This document shows positions 31,690 through 43,829 of a stretch of DNA of 64,000 nucleotides, piece by piece. Below the pieces are notes generated by a model, which saw nothing but the letters and a program-made list of their open reading frames with translations, had not been told where the DNA came from and did no database searches. The stretch's first letter is position 1. Every line of letters begins with the position of its first letter. A program made the position numbers and the translations under genes. Origin of the DNA: Nectonema munidae (taxonomy: Eukaryota; Nematomorpha; Nectonematoida; Nectonematidae); contig JAUIRK010000095.1 of the NCBI GenBank assembly GCA_030549495.1, positions 1-64,000 on the forward strand. The letters run 5' to 3'.

Positions 31690-32420
31690 GAAGCTTCCAT
31701 AACAGCTAGTCGTTTTAACTCTGGTAATCAAATATTCAGTCAAAATAAAGCACCGTTGAGGTTTCATAAAAATGGCAAAATTGCAGAAACTAAAAAGTCA
31801 CACATCATGGGTGAATAAAACGTTGTATTTTGGAAGCAACAGACATAATTCTTGGAGAAAAAGAGTCAAGTCAAATGAAAGGAATTCCTCTATCTGATGA
31901 CATAATAAAATTTGAATTTTGGATGAATAAAGTTATTTTAGTTCAAACTGAAACCGTTGTAAAAAGTAGCCCTGTTTATTCATTACAAAAGGATGAATCG
32001 ACAGATTTATGTTCTCAACATATTGTTTATTGAAAAATTATGTTCTGAAACCATTTTCACAACTCGCGCGGAAGGTGCATTTGAAAGTTTACAGAATTTT
32101 ACCTTCAAAAATGGATTAACTTATGAAAAATTGGCAAAAACATGTACGGATTTAGATCCTTCTTTGATTGTTTCAAAAATTTTGTATATAAAATTGCTCC
32201 ACATGTTAAATTTAAGCATTGCATGATTCATCGCTACGCCTTAACCATGAAAACTCTTCTCATTAGTCTTTGAGAAGTTCTTAATACTGTCTTTAAAATC
32301 GTAAATTATATTCGAAAAACGAAACAAGTTCAAGAATTTTTAGAATTCTTTTTTCTCTATGAAAAGATGCAAGATAATTTATTTGTGACAGACTTCTTTT
32401 CTGAAGTTAATTTATAAAAA
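31690..32420 (+). pseudogene. ZBED5-like hAT transposase fragment
   Basis: Plus-strand pieces in two to three frames: LEATDIILGEKESSQMKGIP then VYSLQKDESTDLCSQHIVY (31830-32033), then IAPHVKFKHCMIHRYAL and EVLNTVFKIVNYIRKTKQ near 32190-32330. These match the catalytic core order of ZBED5/SCAND3-type hAT proteins (xxLDESTD, APHVKWTHCxIHREAL). There are several frameshifts, so it is dead. Confidence 0.75.
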
Positions 32421-32785
32421 AATTTAATTTAAGGTTTCCAGAAATGTTGAACAAAGTCCAGGATTCCGAAGTGAGAGGGAAAATATCGCGCTAAAGTATT
32501 TACAAAATCAGATTCCTAAATCTTTTTAGATAACGACTCCGACTCTTATCACATAAAACAGAGATGCTCAACCTGAGGCCTTTTAATTGTTTTTTAATTC
32601 ATGCCGTGGTTCACTTCTTCATTCACAATTCTAAGCAATGTGGAAAATAGTTTGCCATTTTTTAAAAACCCTTGAAACAAAAATAGTAACAAATCATTTT
32701 TATGTATAAATACTAAATAAATTGCCATAAAATTTCAATTATTTATAAACATAAAACTTTTTCTTTGAAATTGCTACCTGCCTAC

Positions 32786-33389
32786 CCAAGGGCGGATCTA
32801 GAAATTGGCATTAGGGGTCGGATTTTACTAAACTAGAACTCAAATTTGAAGCATATAAATTTAAGCTTTATCAAAATTTTTAAGCTATTTTTATCTTATT
32901 TTGGGTAATAGTTTAATAAAAAGCGCAAATTGAATTTTTATCATAAAACTTAGAGTATCATAATAATATATCAATTTATTATTATAAGTTTATTATAAGA
33001 AAGTAACTAGATTAAGGAATAAGAGGATTAAGGAGCCTCATCCGCCTAGGACTCTTTTAGGCATAGATATAAATAATGGTGTGAGCATTAAAACGATCCT
33101 CATTCATTGAATTGATGTGATAAAACTTGATGTGTTTAAATAATAAATTTACAAAAAAAATTGGATAATATAAAAGTAATAAGTGTCACACTTAACTACG
33201 GTTGAAACAAAAACTTTTTAGGGCTTCTCACTTTAGAGAAAGATTGAATCTAAAAAACCAGTTGCAGAAATCATCATAATATTTGAGTTCTACGAAAAGA
33301 ATTAGATCAAGAAAAATGTTCAAGCAATTTGCAATGCAATTTTAGTAGGGGGGCGTACGCCTGTTCCGACCCCTTTAAATCCGCCAGTG
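32786..33389. repeat. hAT-type MITE nested in older hAT remains
   Basis: The left end (C)CAAGGGCGGATCTAG and the right end, inverted, CACTGGCGGATTTAAAGG share GGCGGAT. The flanks ctgcctac and ctacctac are 7/8 identical, as expected of a decayed 8-bp hAT duplication. It is about 600 bp without an ORF. Confidence 0.6.
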
Positions 33390-33635
33390 CTACCTACCTC
33401 TCCTCTCCTTCCTTTTTTCTAAATAAGGTTGACAAAGAAAATATCAAAAATTCGAATCTTACTTTTTTCAATAAACGCATAAATTAATTATATTTCTTTT
33501 TTCATTAAATCATAATTATGATTTTTTTAATATGTAAATTGGATCATTTATATATTATAAAATGTATAGAACAAATAGTTTCAAAAAAAATCACGCTATT
33601 TTTATATTTTACTATTCAAAAGTTGGAGTTATTTA

Positions 33636-33862
33636 GGTTAGAATTTTACAAAAAGTTGAATCATTTAAAAAGTTTCCTAATATTTGGGATTTGGAAAAAA
33701 AGATATGTGCTTGGGGAAGCACTTATTCTTGTGAGAAATTTTTTTCTTGTATCAAAAATATAAAAGTGCAGAAGGAAATAGAATTACTACTGATCAACAT
33801 TTATATAATATTTTACGTATACAAAATTCACATATTGATGCTGATATCGATCGAATATAAAG
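33636..33862 (+). pseudogene. hAT C-terminal dimerisation fragment
   Basis: KFPNIWDLEKKICAWGSTYSCEKFFSCIKNIK parallels the C-terminal region of the hAT at 25151 (ASTYCCEQIFSSMKNIK). It sits in the plus orientation after the nested MITE, so it may be the C-terminus of the fragment at 31690 or of a separate copy. Frames are broken. Confidence 0.6.
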
Positions 33863-33865
33863 GGT

Positions 33866-34470
33866 GAGCAGAGACAAAAGTGATAATGGATAAGTGGCTA
33901 TTATCAACTAATTGGTTAGACAAATAGTTAGCCGCCTAAAGTGGAAAAGTACAATTACCGACTGCCTTTCACATTCACTAATATCAATCTACCTACACCC
34001 TGGAGACCACTGAAAAGCATATAAATACTAATACAATACTCAGTATACACACTTGTTTCTTGCAATAAAGTATTTTCTCCCTTTGCAATCATGGTAGCAG
34101 AGAGTGGTTCCTCCTTGTGAAGTGTTGTTCTTCTTCAAATGTCTTGTTGGAAAGCACCACCGACTCTGAAAGAACCTTATGAGCAGGGGAAAAAGCAGCT
34201 GAAAATATGACAGCACCTCACGGATCTGGACAGAAAGAAGTAGGGCAGCGCTCTTATCCTCTCCCTTGATCCTTCAACTTCTCGAGACGCAGCTCTTGAG
34301 TTAGACGTCGACATTATCAACAGTGAAAGAGGGATCAATAAAATCCTGAAAAAGTTAGATGACTTATACGAAAAGGACAAAAATTTCAAAGCTTTTCTGT
34401 CCTGGAGACAATTTATCCACTATCGGCGAACAGAAGGAGTCCCAATGAGACACAAAAAATTGTCCCGAAC
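33866..34470 (+). mobile_element. Fossil LTR-retrotransposon fragment (LTR, primer site, gag-like start)
   Basis: An LTR-like stretch with a TATA-like ATATAAATAC and an AATAAAG signal ends in CA at about 34090. It is followed directly by TGGTAGCAGAG, complementary to the 3' end of initiator tRNA-Met, a usual primer site. Then comes a gag-like stretch near 34250-34440 (DDLYEKDKNFKAF). The fragment is broken and lacks pol, and a piggyBac relic follows at once. The exact 5' LTR border is uncertain and a copia-like assignment is only tentative. Confidence 0.5.
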
Positions 34471-34489
34471 GTATATTCTTATTTTGCCG

Positions 34490-35207
34490 ATAATTACTTT
34501 ACAACGTTGAAACTTGTTGACTTTCTGAAAATAACAAAACTCACTGGCACTTTGAGAAAAAATAGGGTAAAAGGATGTCCTTTAAAAAAACAGGTTTAAG
34601 TAAAATTAAAGGCAAAGCATTTTCTTGGTTTAGAGAATACACAAATATTGTTCAATGGATTGACAAAAAATCCGTTGTAGTAGTTTCGAACTTTGAAACC
34701 ATTAACCCAATTCAAAATATTACTAGATATTGGACAAGCGAAAAGAAAAAAATACAGTTGAGGCAGCCCAAAGTAATATATACATATAATAAATACATGG
34801 GACTTGTTGATTTATTGGACCAAAATATTAGCCAGTATCGCCTTTCAATAAGAGGAAAGAAATGGTATTGGCCAATTATGACACACGTGATAGACATGTC
34901 AATCACAAATTCTTGGGCTCTTCATAAACTACAAACTTCCAATCCTTATGGTCAGCTATCTTTCAGAAGAGTATTAGTGGAGTATCTGCTAAACCTTGAT
35001 TTAATCCTCCAAAACCAGGCAAAGCTCTAACTACTAAAAGCCCAAGTGAAGATGTCAGATTTAGCCAAAAGAATCATATCATTGTGAACAATGAAGGTAA
35101 TAAAAGATTCCGATGTCGCCATTGCAAGTCTCAAACGGTCAAAAAATGTGAAAGATATGAAATTCCGTTACACTCAAAATGCTTCAAAGTTTACCATAAT
35201 AAATAAT
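34490..35207 (+). pseudogene. piggyBac transposase, C-terminal half
   Basis: LTGTLRKNRVKGCPFKKTGL, then NIVQWIDKKSVVVVSNF, YNKYMGLVDLLDQNISQYRL and RGKKWYWPIMTHVIDM show the DDE core end with the third catalytic Asp in GLVDLLDQ. The main frame is 34575-35030. The Cys-rich tail (RCRHCKSQTVKKC then PLHSKCFKVYHNK) follows to 35207 in another frame. The N-terminal half is missing, so this is a dead fragment, probably part of a chimeric junction with the preceding LTR fossil. Confidence 0.82.
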
Positions 35208-35335
35208 TTAATTGGCAAATTTAATGAATTTTTTAATTTTGTCAAATTTTTTGCTTAAAGTTCCTTTTTTTGTAATATTTAATTGTCATATTCTTCTAAA
35301 AAAAACTTGTAATTTTAATTACACGTATTAGTCTA

Positions 35336-35355
35336 ACGTTGCAAAAACGCAACGT
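35336..35355. repeat. Short palindrome ACGTTGC-GCAACGT
   Basis: A 7-bp perfect inverted repeat around AAAAAC, 130 bp after the piggyBac C-terminus; it may be a subterminal hairpin of that transposon. Confidence 0.3.
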
Positions 35356-35399
35356 ATTTTTTTTATATCAATAAAAGTAAATTCTTTCAATATTTTTAT

Positions 35400-37400
35400 C
35401 GTTATGTCTTTTTCAAGCATAGTTTAGATTGTAGATAAATTTTCGAAAAATTACAAACAAAAACAAACCTTGAGAAAAACCCTAGTTTTCACTTCAAAAA
35501 CCTTTGTCAAAAAGGAAAAATGTCACCAGAATCAATGAAATACTTTGAATCAATTATTTCATGTATCAAGCTTGTTCCTTCAAATCAAGTAAGTTAACTA
35601 GAAATAAAATATATCGACATATTGCAATAGTAGGAGTTATAAAATGAGTGAAAATCGCATTTTAATTATGAGTAAATGAATGCGATTAGATTTGAAAAAG
35701 GTCTTACTTGAACACAACTCTCACTGCGTGATTTTTGATAGATAGAGAGATATATAAAGTGAATTTTCTACACCATGTATATGCAAAATACAGATGAAAA
35801 CATAAAACACGTATTGGTGCAGAGCAAGTTTCTGCAGTATGCAGTACACATTGGCCTCAAGAATATTGAAGCTGAATATTGAAGTTGTATCTTTTTGTTA
35901 TACCAATGATGAAGAATGTTACCAAGGCATATATGCCATAGAATATTACTTAAGTGAAGAATATGGTAATATACAAAGAAATAAATGGTTGTCCAGAACA
36001 TGCTTTAAATTCACTTTCTCAGAGAAAAAATAACATTTTGTGTTATTATCCTTTAGAGAATTCACTCTATGCCTTGGATTAGGGGATAAATCAGAAGCCT
36101 TTATATTCAACATAAAGATAAGAAACAGAGACAATAGAAGTGAAATTTCTATTTTTAGCTCTTCAGAGTACTAAACTATAAACAACTGTTGTAAAGTAAT
36201 ATTGTTCGAGAGCTTCGTTACGCATACTCTGGATTGTTCGGGAAGGATTAGAACAATTCATTAAAACCAGGCTGAAAAAAGCCAACAGAGTTTCATTTTT
36301 AGTGGTTTTTGCTAGCACGAAAAAACACTAACGAATTTTAAATCGATTTTCACTTTTTTATGCTTTTTGTGAAGTTTTTAGATTCATAAAATGGAAAAAA
36401 ATATTGGTCCTTTTCATAATGAAGTTCGCATTAACAAAGCAAAAATTAGAGTTAACATTTCTTTTAATATTAATCCTCACATATTAATAATTTTTGAAAT
36501 ACCCAGCAGAGAATTTTTCATCTACAAAACTGCCGAGCACATTCAACCTCTGTTTCAAAGATAGAATAAACTTCTGTGCAAAGATAGAAACTTTCTTCTT
36601 CTAAATATTAAAGAATACTTTCTTTTGAAAATGAAGAATCGTAATTATATAATAAACGAAGTGAGGATCCTATTCGATTAACAATTAAAATTCTCTATTT
36701 AGTAAAATTTCTCATAATAAGTGAACACTTTTAGATTATAAAGTAAAAAAAAGGATTTTTAGGTTAAAAATCTACCCCTTGATCATAACCTTTATATTCG
36801 GAAATGAAGTGTATTTTTTACTGGATTACCTTCTGATGTTATCTACTTTAACAAATGTATTTTTTTGGTTTCGTGCGCTAAGCATTGCATAACATGTTAG
36901 CCTATAGGTAAAAATTATACGTTTATTGTATGCCGAGCAAGTTTGCTTGATTGTATAAATAAAAGCATCGTACTTATCTCCTTCACCAAATTATTTTGAA
37001 TAAATTGGGATTTTAAGTAAAATAAAAAAATAAGGAATAAGTGGTTGTAATTTACGTTATTTAAATAGCCGTTTTAAAAGTAATTGAAAGAATTTGTATT
37101 TCAGTTTGCTTTCAATTACGAGAATTGAAGTGTGAATGCGTTCCAAATATGTCATCTATTTACACTTACATTTCAATTACTTTTTTTCAAGTTAAAAGTT
37201 TTAAAAGGTGTCTTATAATGATGCACACACTGTTTGAGCTTGTGCAGTATTTCAAAGCGTCATAATGTTTACACAGCATAACCACACTGCCCAGAGCAAA
37301 AAGTAAAGGTCTAATTTTGTTTAGGTGTGACCCCTCTCATAGCTGGAATTTAAAATACGGAATAAAAGTTAACTATAGCAAAATATTTTGTTCAGAACAT
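35400..37400. other. Intergenic; one unassigned coding-like stretch at 35820-36170
   Basis: Mostly AT-rich. The plus strand 35839-36033 is open (SMQYTLASRILKLNIEVVSF then CYQGIYAIEYYLSEEYGNIQ), and after a stop near 36030 the same frame gives FTLCLGLGDKSEAFIFNIKI. No family is recognised; this could be a host exon relic or chance. Confidence 0.25.
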
Positions 37401-37414
37401 TGTCTCAGCGAATT

Positions 37415-38580
37415 TTAAAGCAAAATACTAAGATTGCGATTCTCACATTTCTGGAAGTAGTAAGGCAACTTATAACTTTCTTAAACATTTAAGGGTAAGA
37501 TTTCAAATTGCATATTCCTTCGTCAAATTTAGAGCATGATTTGTTGTTAATATTTTAGAGTCAACATTTTTTAGAGTTGCATAACTGCGTGTTAATTAAA
37601 TCAAGAAGAAAGGCTAAGCGCATCCAGTCTATGTATATACATTTGCAGAGAGACAACAAAATATTCCTCAAATCATCCCAATCAAAAAGGAATTTCTGAT
37701 GCTATTGTTTATTTCATTGCGGGGGATTCGGTGATTTAGTACCTCTTTCAATTATTGATAGCAAATATCTTCAAATTTTAATGGAGAAATTTACGCCAAA
37801 ATATCAGTCTTCTGGTAGAAAGCATTTATCGCCAAAGCTTATTCAGAAAAAGTCAATTGAAATCAGAAATGAACTAAAAGAAAATTTGGCAAACGCTGTC
37901 TCAGAATGTTCAACAATTGACATTGGGTCAAACCGTGAATACTTTCGAATCCCTGATCATTGAAATCAGTTTAAAAAAATTGTAAGCGTTTTAACCCGTT
38001 AACGCCCATGTCGACTTTACAAAAATAAAATCGTCTGCGTTTATCAAAGCTCTTTAATACAAATCTTCTGCTTTACATTAGATATCGTCTGATTATTCTG
38101 GTCGTTAAAGGGGTTAAAAGAAAGCACAGTGTAGAGAACATCCGCCATGAATATGGTGAAAGTGTTCATATGATATTCATGATAAAATTACTAATATGAT
38201 CAGTGATAATGCTGCAAATAAGTTTCCAAGTGAAAATGATGGTGGTGAATGATAACTGTGATGTTGATAATGACATGTCAGAATTATGTGAGGGAATTCC
38301 CTCCAAGCATTCTCGTTGTTGTTGGGGCTTGATGATTTTTCCACAAGTCTTATGAGTATAGTTACATTGTGTATTTTGTGTGAAACTCCGGGGCTCTCCA
38401 CTTCGTATAAGTCCATTTAAAAACTTTAAGAGAGCAAATTGAAGAGTCTGGATACAAAGTGTAAACTCTCCGCCTATTAGAAAAAACTGTTGCAGAAGCA
38501 TTGCCAGAATGCTACTTTATTCATACAACAGAAGGCATATGTTGGAGCAAGCTTCAGTTTTAATGTCCTAGCGAAGAAAG
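37415..38580 (+). pseudogene. ZBED4-like hAT transposase relic
   Basis: Plus-strand pieces: a BED-finger half (DCDSHISGSSKATYNFLKHL, 37435-37495), then DSKYLQILMEKFTPKYQSSG with RKHLSPKLIQKKSIEIRNEL and KENLANAVSECSTID (37755-37960), then KITNMISDNAAN near 38180. The order and wording match ZBED4-type hAT transposases (SKYF..L...L.P.Y..PSR). Frames are broken several times and a TTAA MITE is inserted at 37991. Confidence 0.65.
37991..38117. repeat. TTAA-flanked MITE in the hAT relic
   Basis: TTAACCCGTTAACGCCC ... GTCGTTAAAGGGGTTAA: both ends at TTAA with inverted CCC(G)TTAACG. It contains AAATCGTCTGCG and ATATCGTCTG, shared with the MITE at 40129. Confidence 0.7.
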
Positions 38581-38589
38581 CAGCACAGA

Positions 38590-40120
38590 ATTAGTAATAA
38601 TAATTAAACTTATTATCTCAAGATTTTACTAACTTGTTAGTTAGTATCACTAAGTAATATCCGTCACTTCAAAGCTATGCCCCATCTGTTCTTGGTTTCT
38701 CTTCATAGAACTCTTGATATATCTTTTCTTTCCACGGCGTTACTATACATTTACATTAAACGTATCCTATATTATATAATATATACTCATGTGTCTTCTG
38801 CAAAGTTTTGTTGGATTTTATTCTTTTATTATAATTTATACTTGTACTGAAGACTTGCGTAAACCTTTTTTTTCAAAGTTAACTAAGTATCAGTTGTTTT
38901 GCTCTGTTATCTTATGTTATAAATATGAAAATGTTAAGAAGTTTTTTTATCCATTTTTATCAGTATTTTCTATTAAGTTCATGTTAAACATTTTCATAAT
39001 TTATATTTTTTTTATATTTTCCATCAAATATATATTTCATTTTATATTTTTTTGGTGTGACAATAACCTTATTCGTTTGCTCCACAAAATTCGGATATGA
39101 ATGTAATCACTTCTGATATGAATCCAGCATATGGGAGGTTATTGGTAAAGAAATTATGAAATTTTACAAAATACTTTTAATTATTACATGTCTTTATTTC
39201 ATTGTTTTTTCGCAATTCATTTAATCTTAAAAAAATTAGATACTCTACGTCTTCTAAATAAAATTATTTGGAATTTATTATTTTTATGCTTCTAATCAGT
39301 TTCTGTTTCCTGATTGTTACAAACATGGAGGAATGATCGATCTTATGATGTTAATATTTTACAACGCGCTGAATTTTCATGCATAAGTATTTATTGATAT
39401 AATCATAAATCTTGATTTATGCATAACATTGATATTAGCATAAATCTTTGATTGTGCTTTGCTGACATTCAATGCGTAATGGGCGCATCGCTAAAACCAC
39501 TTTATTATGAAAGGGAATACAGCTTGCAAACGGTTACCTTTTTGCCAAGTTGTTATTATCGGTTATAGCAAACAGTGTTTCAAGGGTTAAAATAAGCTAT
39601 TTAGCTCAAATTATTTCGAAACATAGAAAAAAATTTTTTGCAAATTTTATACTGAAACTAATTTCAAGATCGATTATTTATAACTTGCTTTTATCTACCT
39701 TTTTACCGATTATTATTATTGGGTAAAGAATAGAACGATCCAAAGGTTGAAATGGAGTATGCCCTACATATTAATTGAAATCATAACTTGTAACACATCA
39801 AATGCCGCAAGTTTTATACTGAATTTACACATGAAATCAATTTTTAATGTTTATCATTAAAATATTAAATTAATCAGGTTGTTACTTTAAATACTAATTT
39901 AAAAATTGATTTGATTATAATTTTTTGGATAATTAAATATTATGAAATGTAATTTATCGTGACCTAAGCTTTTAAATACCGCAAACTAAAGAGCAAATGG
40001 AAATTAAAATTCATAAATAAATTTCCCGATAAATATTTTTTGTTCATAATTGTTACATGTTGTTGTTAGCCCCTAGAGTATACTATCTCTATATGAGTAT
40101 AATCTATCAGTTCAAAACAA
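38590..40120. other. AT-rich intergenic, nothing recognised
   Basis: A 103-codon plus-strand frame at 38789-39100 is rich in Phe/Ile/Tyr, as expected from AT-rich DNA, and matches nothing. Confidence 0.5.
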
Positions 40121-40128
40121 AGATTTGT

Positions 40129-40267
40129 TTAACCCATTTATGACCAATGTTCCTATTTTGGAACATAAGTAATTTCATCTTCGTCTGCTTTTTTCAATGA
40201 CTTTGAATATAAATCGTCTGCGTTTTTTTTAGATATCGTCTGCTTTGCTTGGTCTTAAATGGGTTAA
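40129..40267. repeat. TTAA-flanked MITE, same family as 37991
   Basis: TTAACCCATTTATGACC ... GGTCTTAAATGGGTTAA, an inverted match at TTAA. Internal AAATCGTCTGCG and ATATCGTCTGC match the copy at 37991-38117. Confidence 0.75.
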
Positions 40268-40721
40268 ACTGAGAAAATATTTCCATAAAAGCAAGTACTA
40301 TCAGGGAAAAGTGTAGAATTTTGTTACACTTTCGCAGCAGCAGCAGCGATAAACCAGTGAAAAGAATATTTTTTTTCAATGCTAATCGATAAATTTATTT
40401 TCAGCTGTGATAATTTTACCAATTTATTTTTCCAATGTTTTATTCTTTTATCTATTACTTTTTTTGAAAAAATTATTTATGGTAGATATGAATAAAAAAA
40501 AATTTAATGTTGCTTTTTTAATCAATCAGTTTTTAATTGTATTCAAATAAGTTTGCTTAACTTTCCATAATCATAGTTTTTTTTAATTTGATAAGGTAGT
40601 TAAGCGTACATTATTTTAATTGATTTTTAAATTACAATTTGCAATGAAGAATTTTCTTTTTTTTTACGTGGGCAAGCCAGTTTTCGGATGCGCGAAGGTT
40701 CACTCACTTATATTCAATAAA

Positions 40722-40814
40722 TTAACCCTTTCAGGTATTGGTTTTCGAAAATCAATCTCTAATTTTCTTAATGAAATTAAACAAATTATTTTTGTTCCGT
40801 GGGTGAAAAGTTAA
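40722..40814. repeat. TTAA-flanked short MITE
   Basis: TTAACCCTTTCAGGTATTGG at the left and GTGGGTGAAAAGTTAA at the right. The left end matches the MITE at 24318 (CCCTTTCAG). Confidence 0.5.
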
Positions 40815-41289
40815 TCGTGGAGTAAATGTGTATCAATATGTTAACCCTATTAGTGCTGGGGGGCGTAAAATGCCCCCCCCCCCCCTTCACTAAAAAATTA
40901 ATTGTAGAAAATTGGCATAATCATATCCCTTCAAATTTTGTGACTTTTCCTAAAATCGCTAGTTGCATCTTTTGAAACCATTTTCATGGTAGTTGAATGA
41001 CCATTTCACGTCCAAAACTGTCAATCAAAACCAAAAATTAAAATTTTTCAGCAAAATTTTGACATTATCTGTACTTAACCTTATAACTTAGGATCTATAT
41101 TATATAATACCCTGAAAATTTATAATTATATACAGTTTGGAACGCATAACACTTTATATATTTAATTTTTTCAATAATCATGGCTACTTTTTAGAAAATG
41201 TCAATCAAAATTTTGATTGATCAAAAATATATCTAATAAAATATACCTTCAAATTTTACATAAAATGTTTTTATACTAAATCAGTAATG

Positions 41290-42060
41290 CTGTTTTCATT
41301 TCTGGACTCATTTTTTACATTTAGGATTTGAAAATACCTATAAGTGTTAATCAAATTTGCGGTTTACTTCTGAAAATTATCTCCAAAAACATTCATTCAA
41401 ATTTTACAATGAAATATGTGTTATACTAAATCGGCCATGCTGTTTTCATTTCTTAACTCATTTTTTACATTTAGGATGTGAAAATACCCATAAGTGTTAA
41501 TCAAATTTGGGTTTTACTTCTAAAAATTGTCTCCAAAAACATTTATTCAAATTTTCCAATTAAATATATGTTTTTATACCAAATCAACCATGCTAGTTTC
41601 ATTTATGGACTCAATTTTTGCAGTTTGAATTTGAAAATGCCTATAAGTATCAATCAAATTTGCGTTTAGTTCTAAAATTTGTTTTCAAAAATATTGATTC
41701 AAATTTTACGTGAAATATATGTTTTTATAGCAAATAGATCATGATGATTTCATTTCTGAACACAGTTTTCGCATTTAAAGATTTTACTGCTAGTGTCAAT
41801 CAAATTTGCGGTTTATGTCTGAAAACGATATCCCAAAATATTCTCTCTAATTTTACATGAAATATATGTTTTTATACCAATTCGACCATGATAATTTTTA
41901 TTTCTGAAATCATTTTTTTGCATTTAGAGGTTTTAAATATCTGAAAGTGTCAATCAAATGTTCGATTTACGTCTAATGTCTACAGAAATATTTTTGAAAT
42001 TTAAATAAATATCTGTTTTTATGCCAAATGGAAGATGCTGGTTTCATTCGCTGAATTCAG
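41290..42060. repeat. Left tandem array of unit A, period about 150 bp
   Basis: About five monomers, each with ATATATGTTTTTATACCAAA, an ATCATGCTGGTTTCATTTC-like part, GATTTGAAAATGCCTATAAG and a GTCAATCAAATTTGCGGTTT-like part. Monomers diverge by point changes and small indels. Confidence 0.8.
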
Positions 42061-42101
42061 CATGCTTGAAAATGGGTTTATATGTGTAAAAAACATTATA
42101 T

Positions 42102-42822
42102 GAACCTACGTTTTACGTACCCTGATTTTACGTTCCCTGGATTTTACGTCTTCGCCAAATGATCGATGACGTCATCTTTTTGGTCATTAAATGCATTATT
42201 AATACGTTTTTTCTTTGTGATTTTATGTATTAAAAAGTTTATAAAGGTTAATAAATTATTGTCTTTCAGTTTTATTTCACTATTAGTAATTTAAATAACC
42301 CTAATTAGATCGCAAAACAATGCATTCTAACACTGAACGTACTGTACAGTGTACTTGTTATCTCCGATGCTATTCTTGTTGTTTTCGTATAATGAGCGCG
42401 CATTGTCAAACATCAAACGATACGCCGCCTTGTGAATGAATCGGCTATCAGCGAGTCGCAAAACGTGTTAATTTTAAAATTATTTCCCCCTGCATGCATC
42501 ATTAAAATAGCAAATTAACCGGCGCCTTTTCCTAGAGCAGACTAAGTTGAGTATAATTGATAAATAATACACATACACTGATATTTTTTATTTAAGACTT
42601 TATTATGAAAACAGCTCAACTTCAGGGATGATCATCAAACTTCACTGTAGTAGTCTTCTTTAGCTGCCATAGTCCCTCACGTCGTAGACGGTGTGACCAT
42701 GTGTGATCCAGGCTAGGATTTTCGTGTTGTATGTCAATTTAAAGGTCAACCTCGATTTTACAAATCCTACGTTTTACGTCCGCCGTTCGGTCCCGTGCCG
42801 TACGTAAAACGTAGGTTCTAGT
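42102..42822. repeat. pogo/Tigger-like MITE inserted in unit A
   Basis: A 19-bp perfect inverted repeat, GAACCTACGTTTTACGTAC (42102-42120 and 42800-42818), with further TTTTACG subrepeats inside each end. It interrupts a 150-bp monomer next to TA dinucleotides, fitting TA target duplication. The opposite position in unit B is uninterrupted. Confidence 0.75.
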
Positions 42823-42839
42823 GTATTTAGATAGTTTCT

Positions 42840-43370
42840 TTTTTGAGATGAGCTGTCATATTTAGATCAATTTTTTGACAGTTTAATTGATTTTAATAAA
42901 AAATGATTATCACCACTGAATTCACCATATTTGAAAATGGGTATACATGTGTAAAAAACTTTATATAATTATTTAGATAAAAAGTTTCTTTTTGAGATGA
43001 GCTGTCACATTTAGATCAATTTTTTGACAGGTTTGATTGATTTTCATAAAAAATGAATATCAGCACATTTGAAAATGGGGATACATGTGTAAAAAATTTT
43101 ATATACATATTTAGATAAAAAGTTACTTTTTGAGATGAGCTGTCACATTTAGATCAATTTTTTGACAGGTTTAATTGATTTTCATAAAAAATGAATATCA
43201 CCACTGAATTCAGCATATTTGAAAATGGGTATACATCTGTAAAAAACTTTATATAATTATTTAAATAAGAAGTTCCTTTTTGAGATGAGCTGTCAAATAT
43301 AAATCAATTTTTTGACAGGTTTGATAAAAAAAATGGACATCACCCCTGAATTCATATATGTAACATTAAA
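42840..43370. repeat. Right tandem array of unit A, period about 150 bp
   Basis: About three to four monomers with GAGATGAGCTGTCACATTTA, a CAATTTTTTGACAGGTTTGA part, ATCACCACTGAATTCAGCAT and ATTTGAAAATGGGTATACAT. Confidence 0.8.
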
Positions 43371-43829
43371 AATATTTATAAAAACTTATTAATATCTAAG
43401 AAAAATAGGGGGCACTTTACGCCCCCAGCACTCTAGCGGACAAATTTTGCCCAGCACTAATAGAGTTAACCCTATTAGTGCTAGGGGGGGCGTAAAACGC
43501 CCCCTTTCACTAAAAAATTAATTGTAGAAAATTGGCTGAATCATATCCATTCAAATTTTGTGACTTTTCCTAAAATCGCTAGCTGCATCTTTTGAAACCA
43601 TTTTCATGGTAGTTGAATGAACCTTTCATGTCCAAAACTGTCAATCAAAATCAAAAATTTTCAGCAAAATTTTGACATTATCTGTACGTTTATAACTTAG
43701 GATCTATATTATATAATACCCTAAAAATTTATAATTATATACAGTTTGGAACGCATAACACTTTTAATTTTTTCAATAATCATGGCTAATTTTTAGAAAA
43801 TGTCAATCAAAATTTTGATTGATCAAAAA

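Larger units (their letters stand above)
40841..43469. mobile_element. TTAA-bounded unit A with two 150-bp repeat arrays
   Basis: The left end is TTAACCCTATTAGTGCTGGG followed by GGCGTAAAATGCCCC. The right end inverts to TTAACTCTATTAGTGCTGGG, with a second subterminal AGTGCTGGGGGCGTAAAGTG. TTAA flanks and asymmetric ends are piggyBac-like. Inside are a left array (about 41290-42060) and a right array (about 42840-43370), both of roughly 150-bp monomers, plus a pogo-like MITE at 42102. No transposase is present. It shares its right TTAA with unit B. Confidence 0.75.

Noticed and set aside
34177-34389. 70-codon minus-strand ORF
   Set aside because: Antisense of the gag-like fossil stretch on the plus strand.
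38789-39100. 103-codon plus-strand ORF
   Set aside because: Phe/Ile/Tyr-rich, as expected from AT-rich DNA, with no motif or neighbour support.
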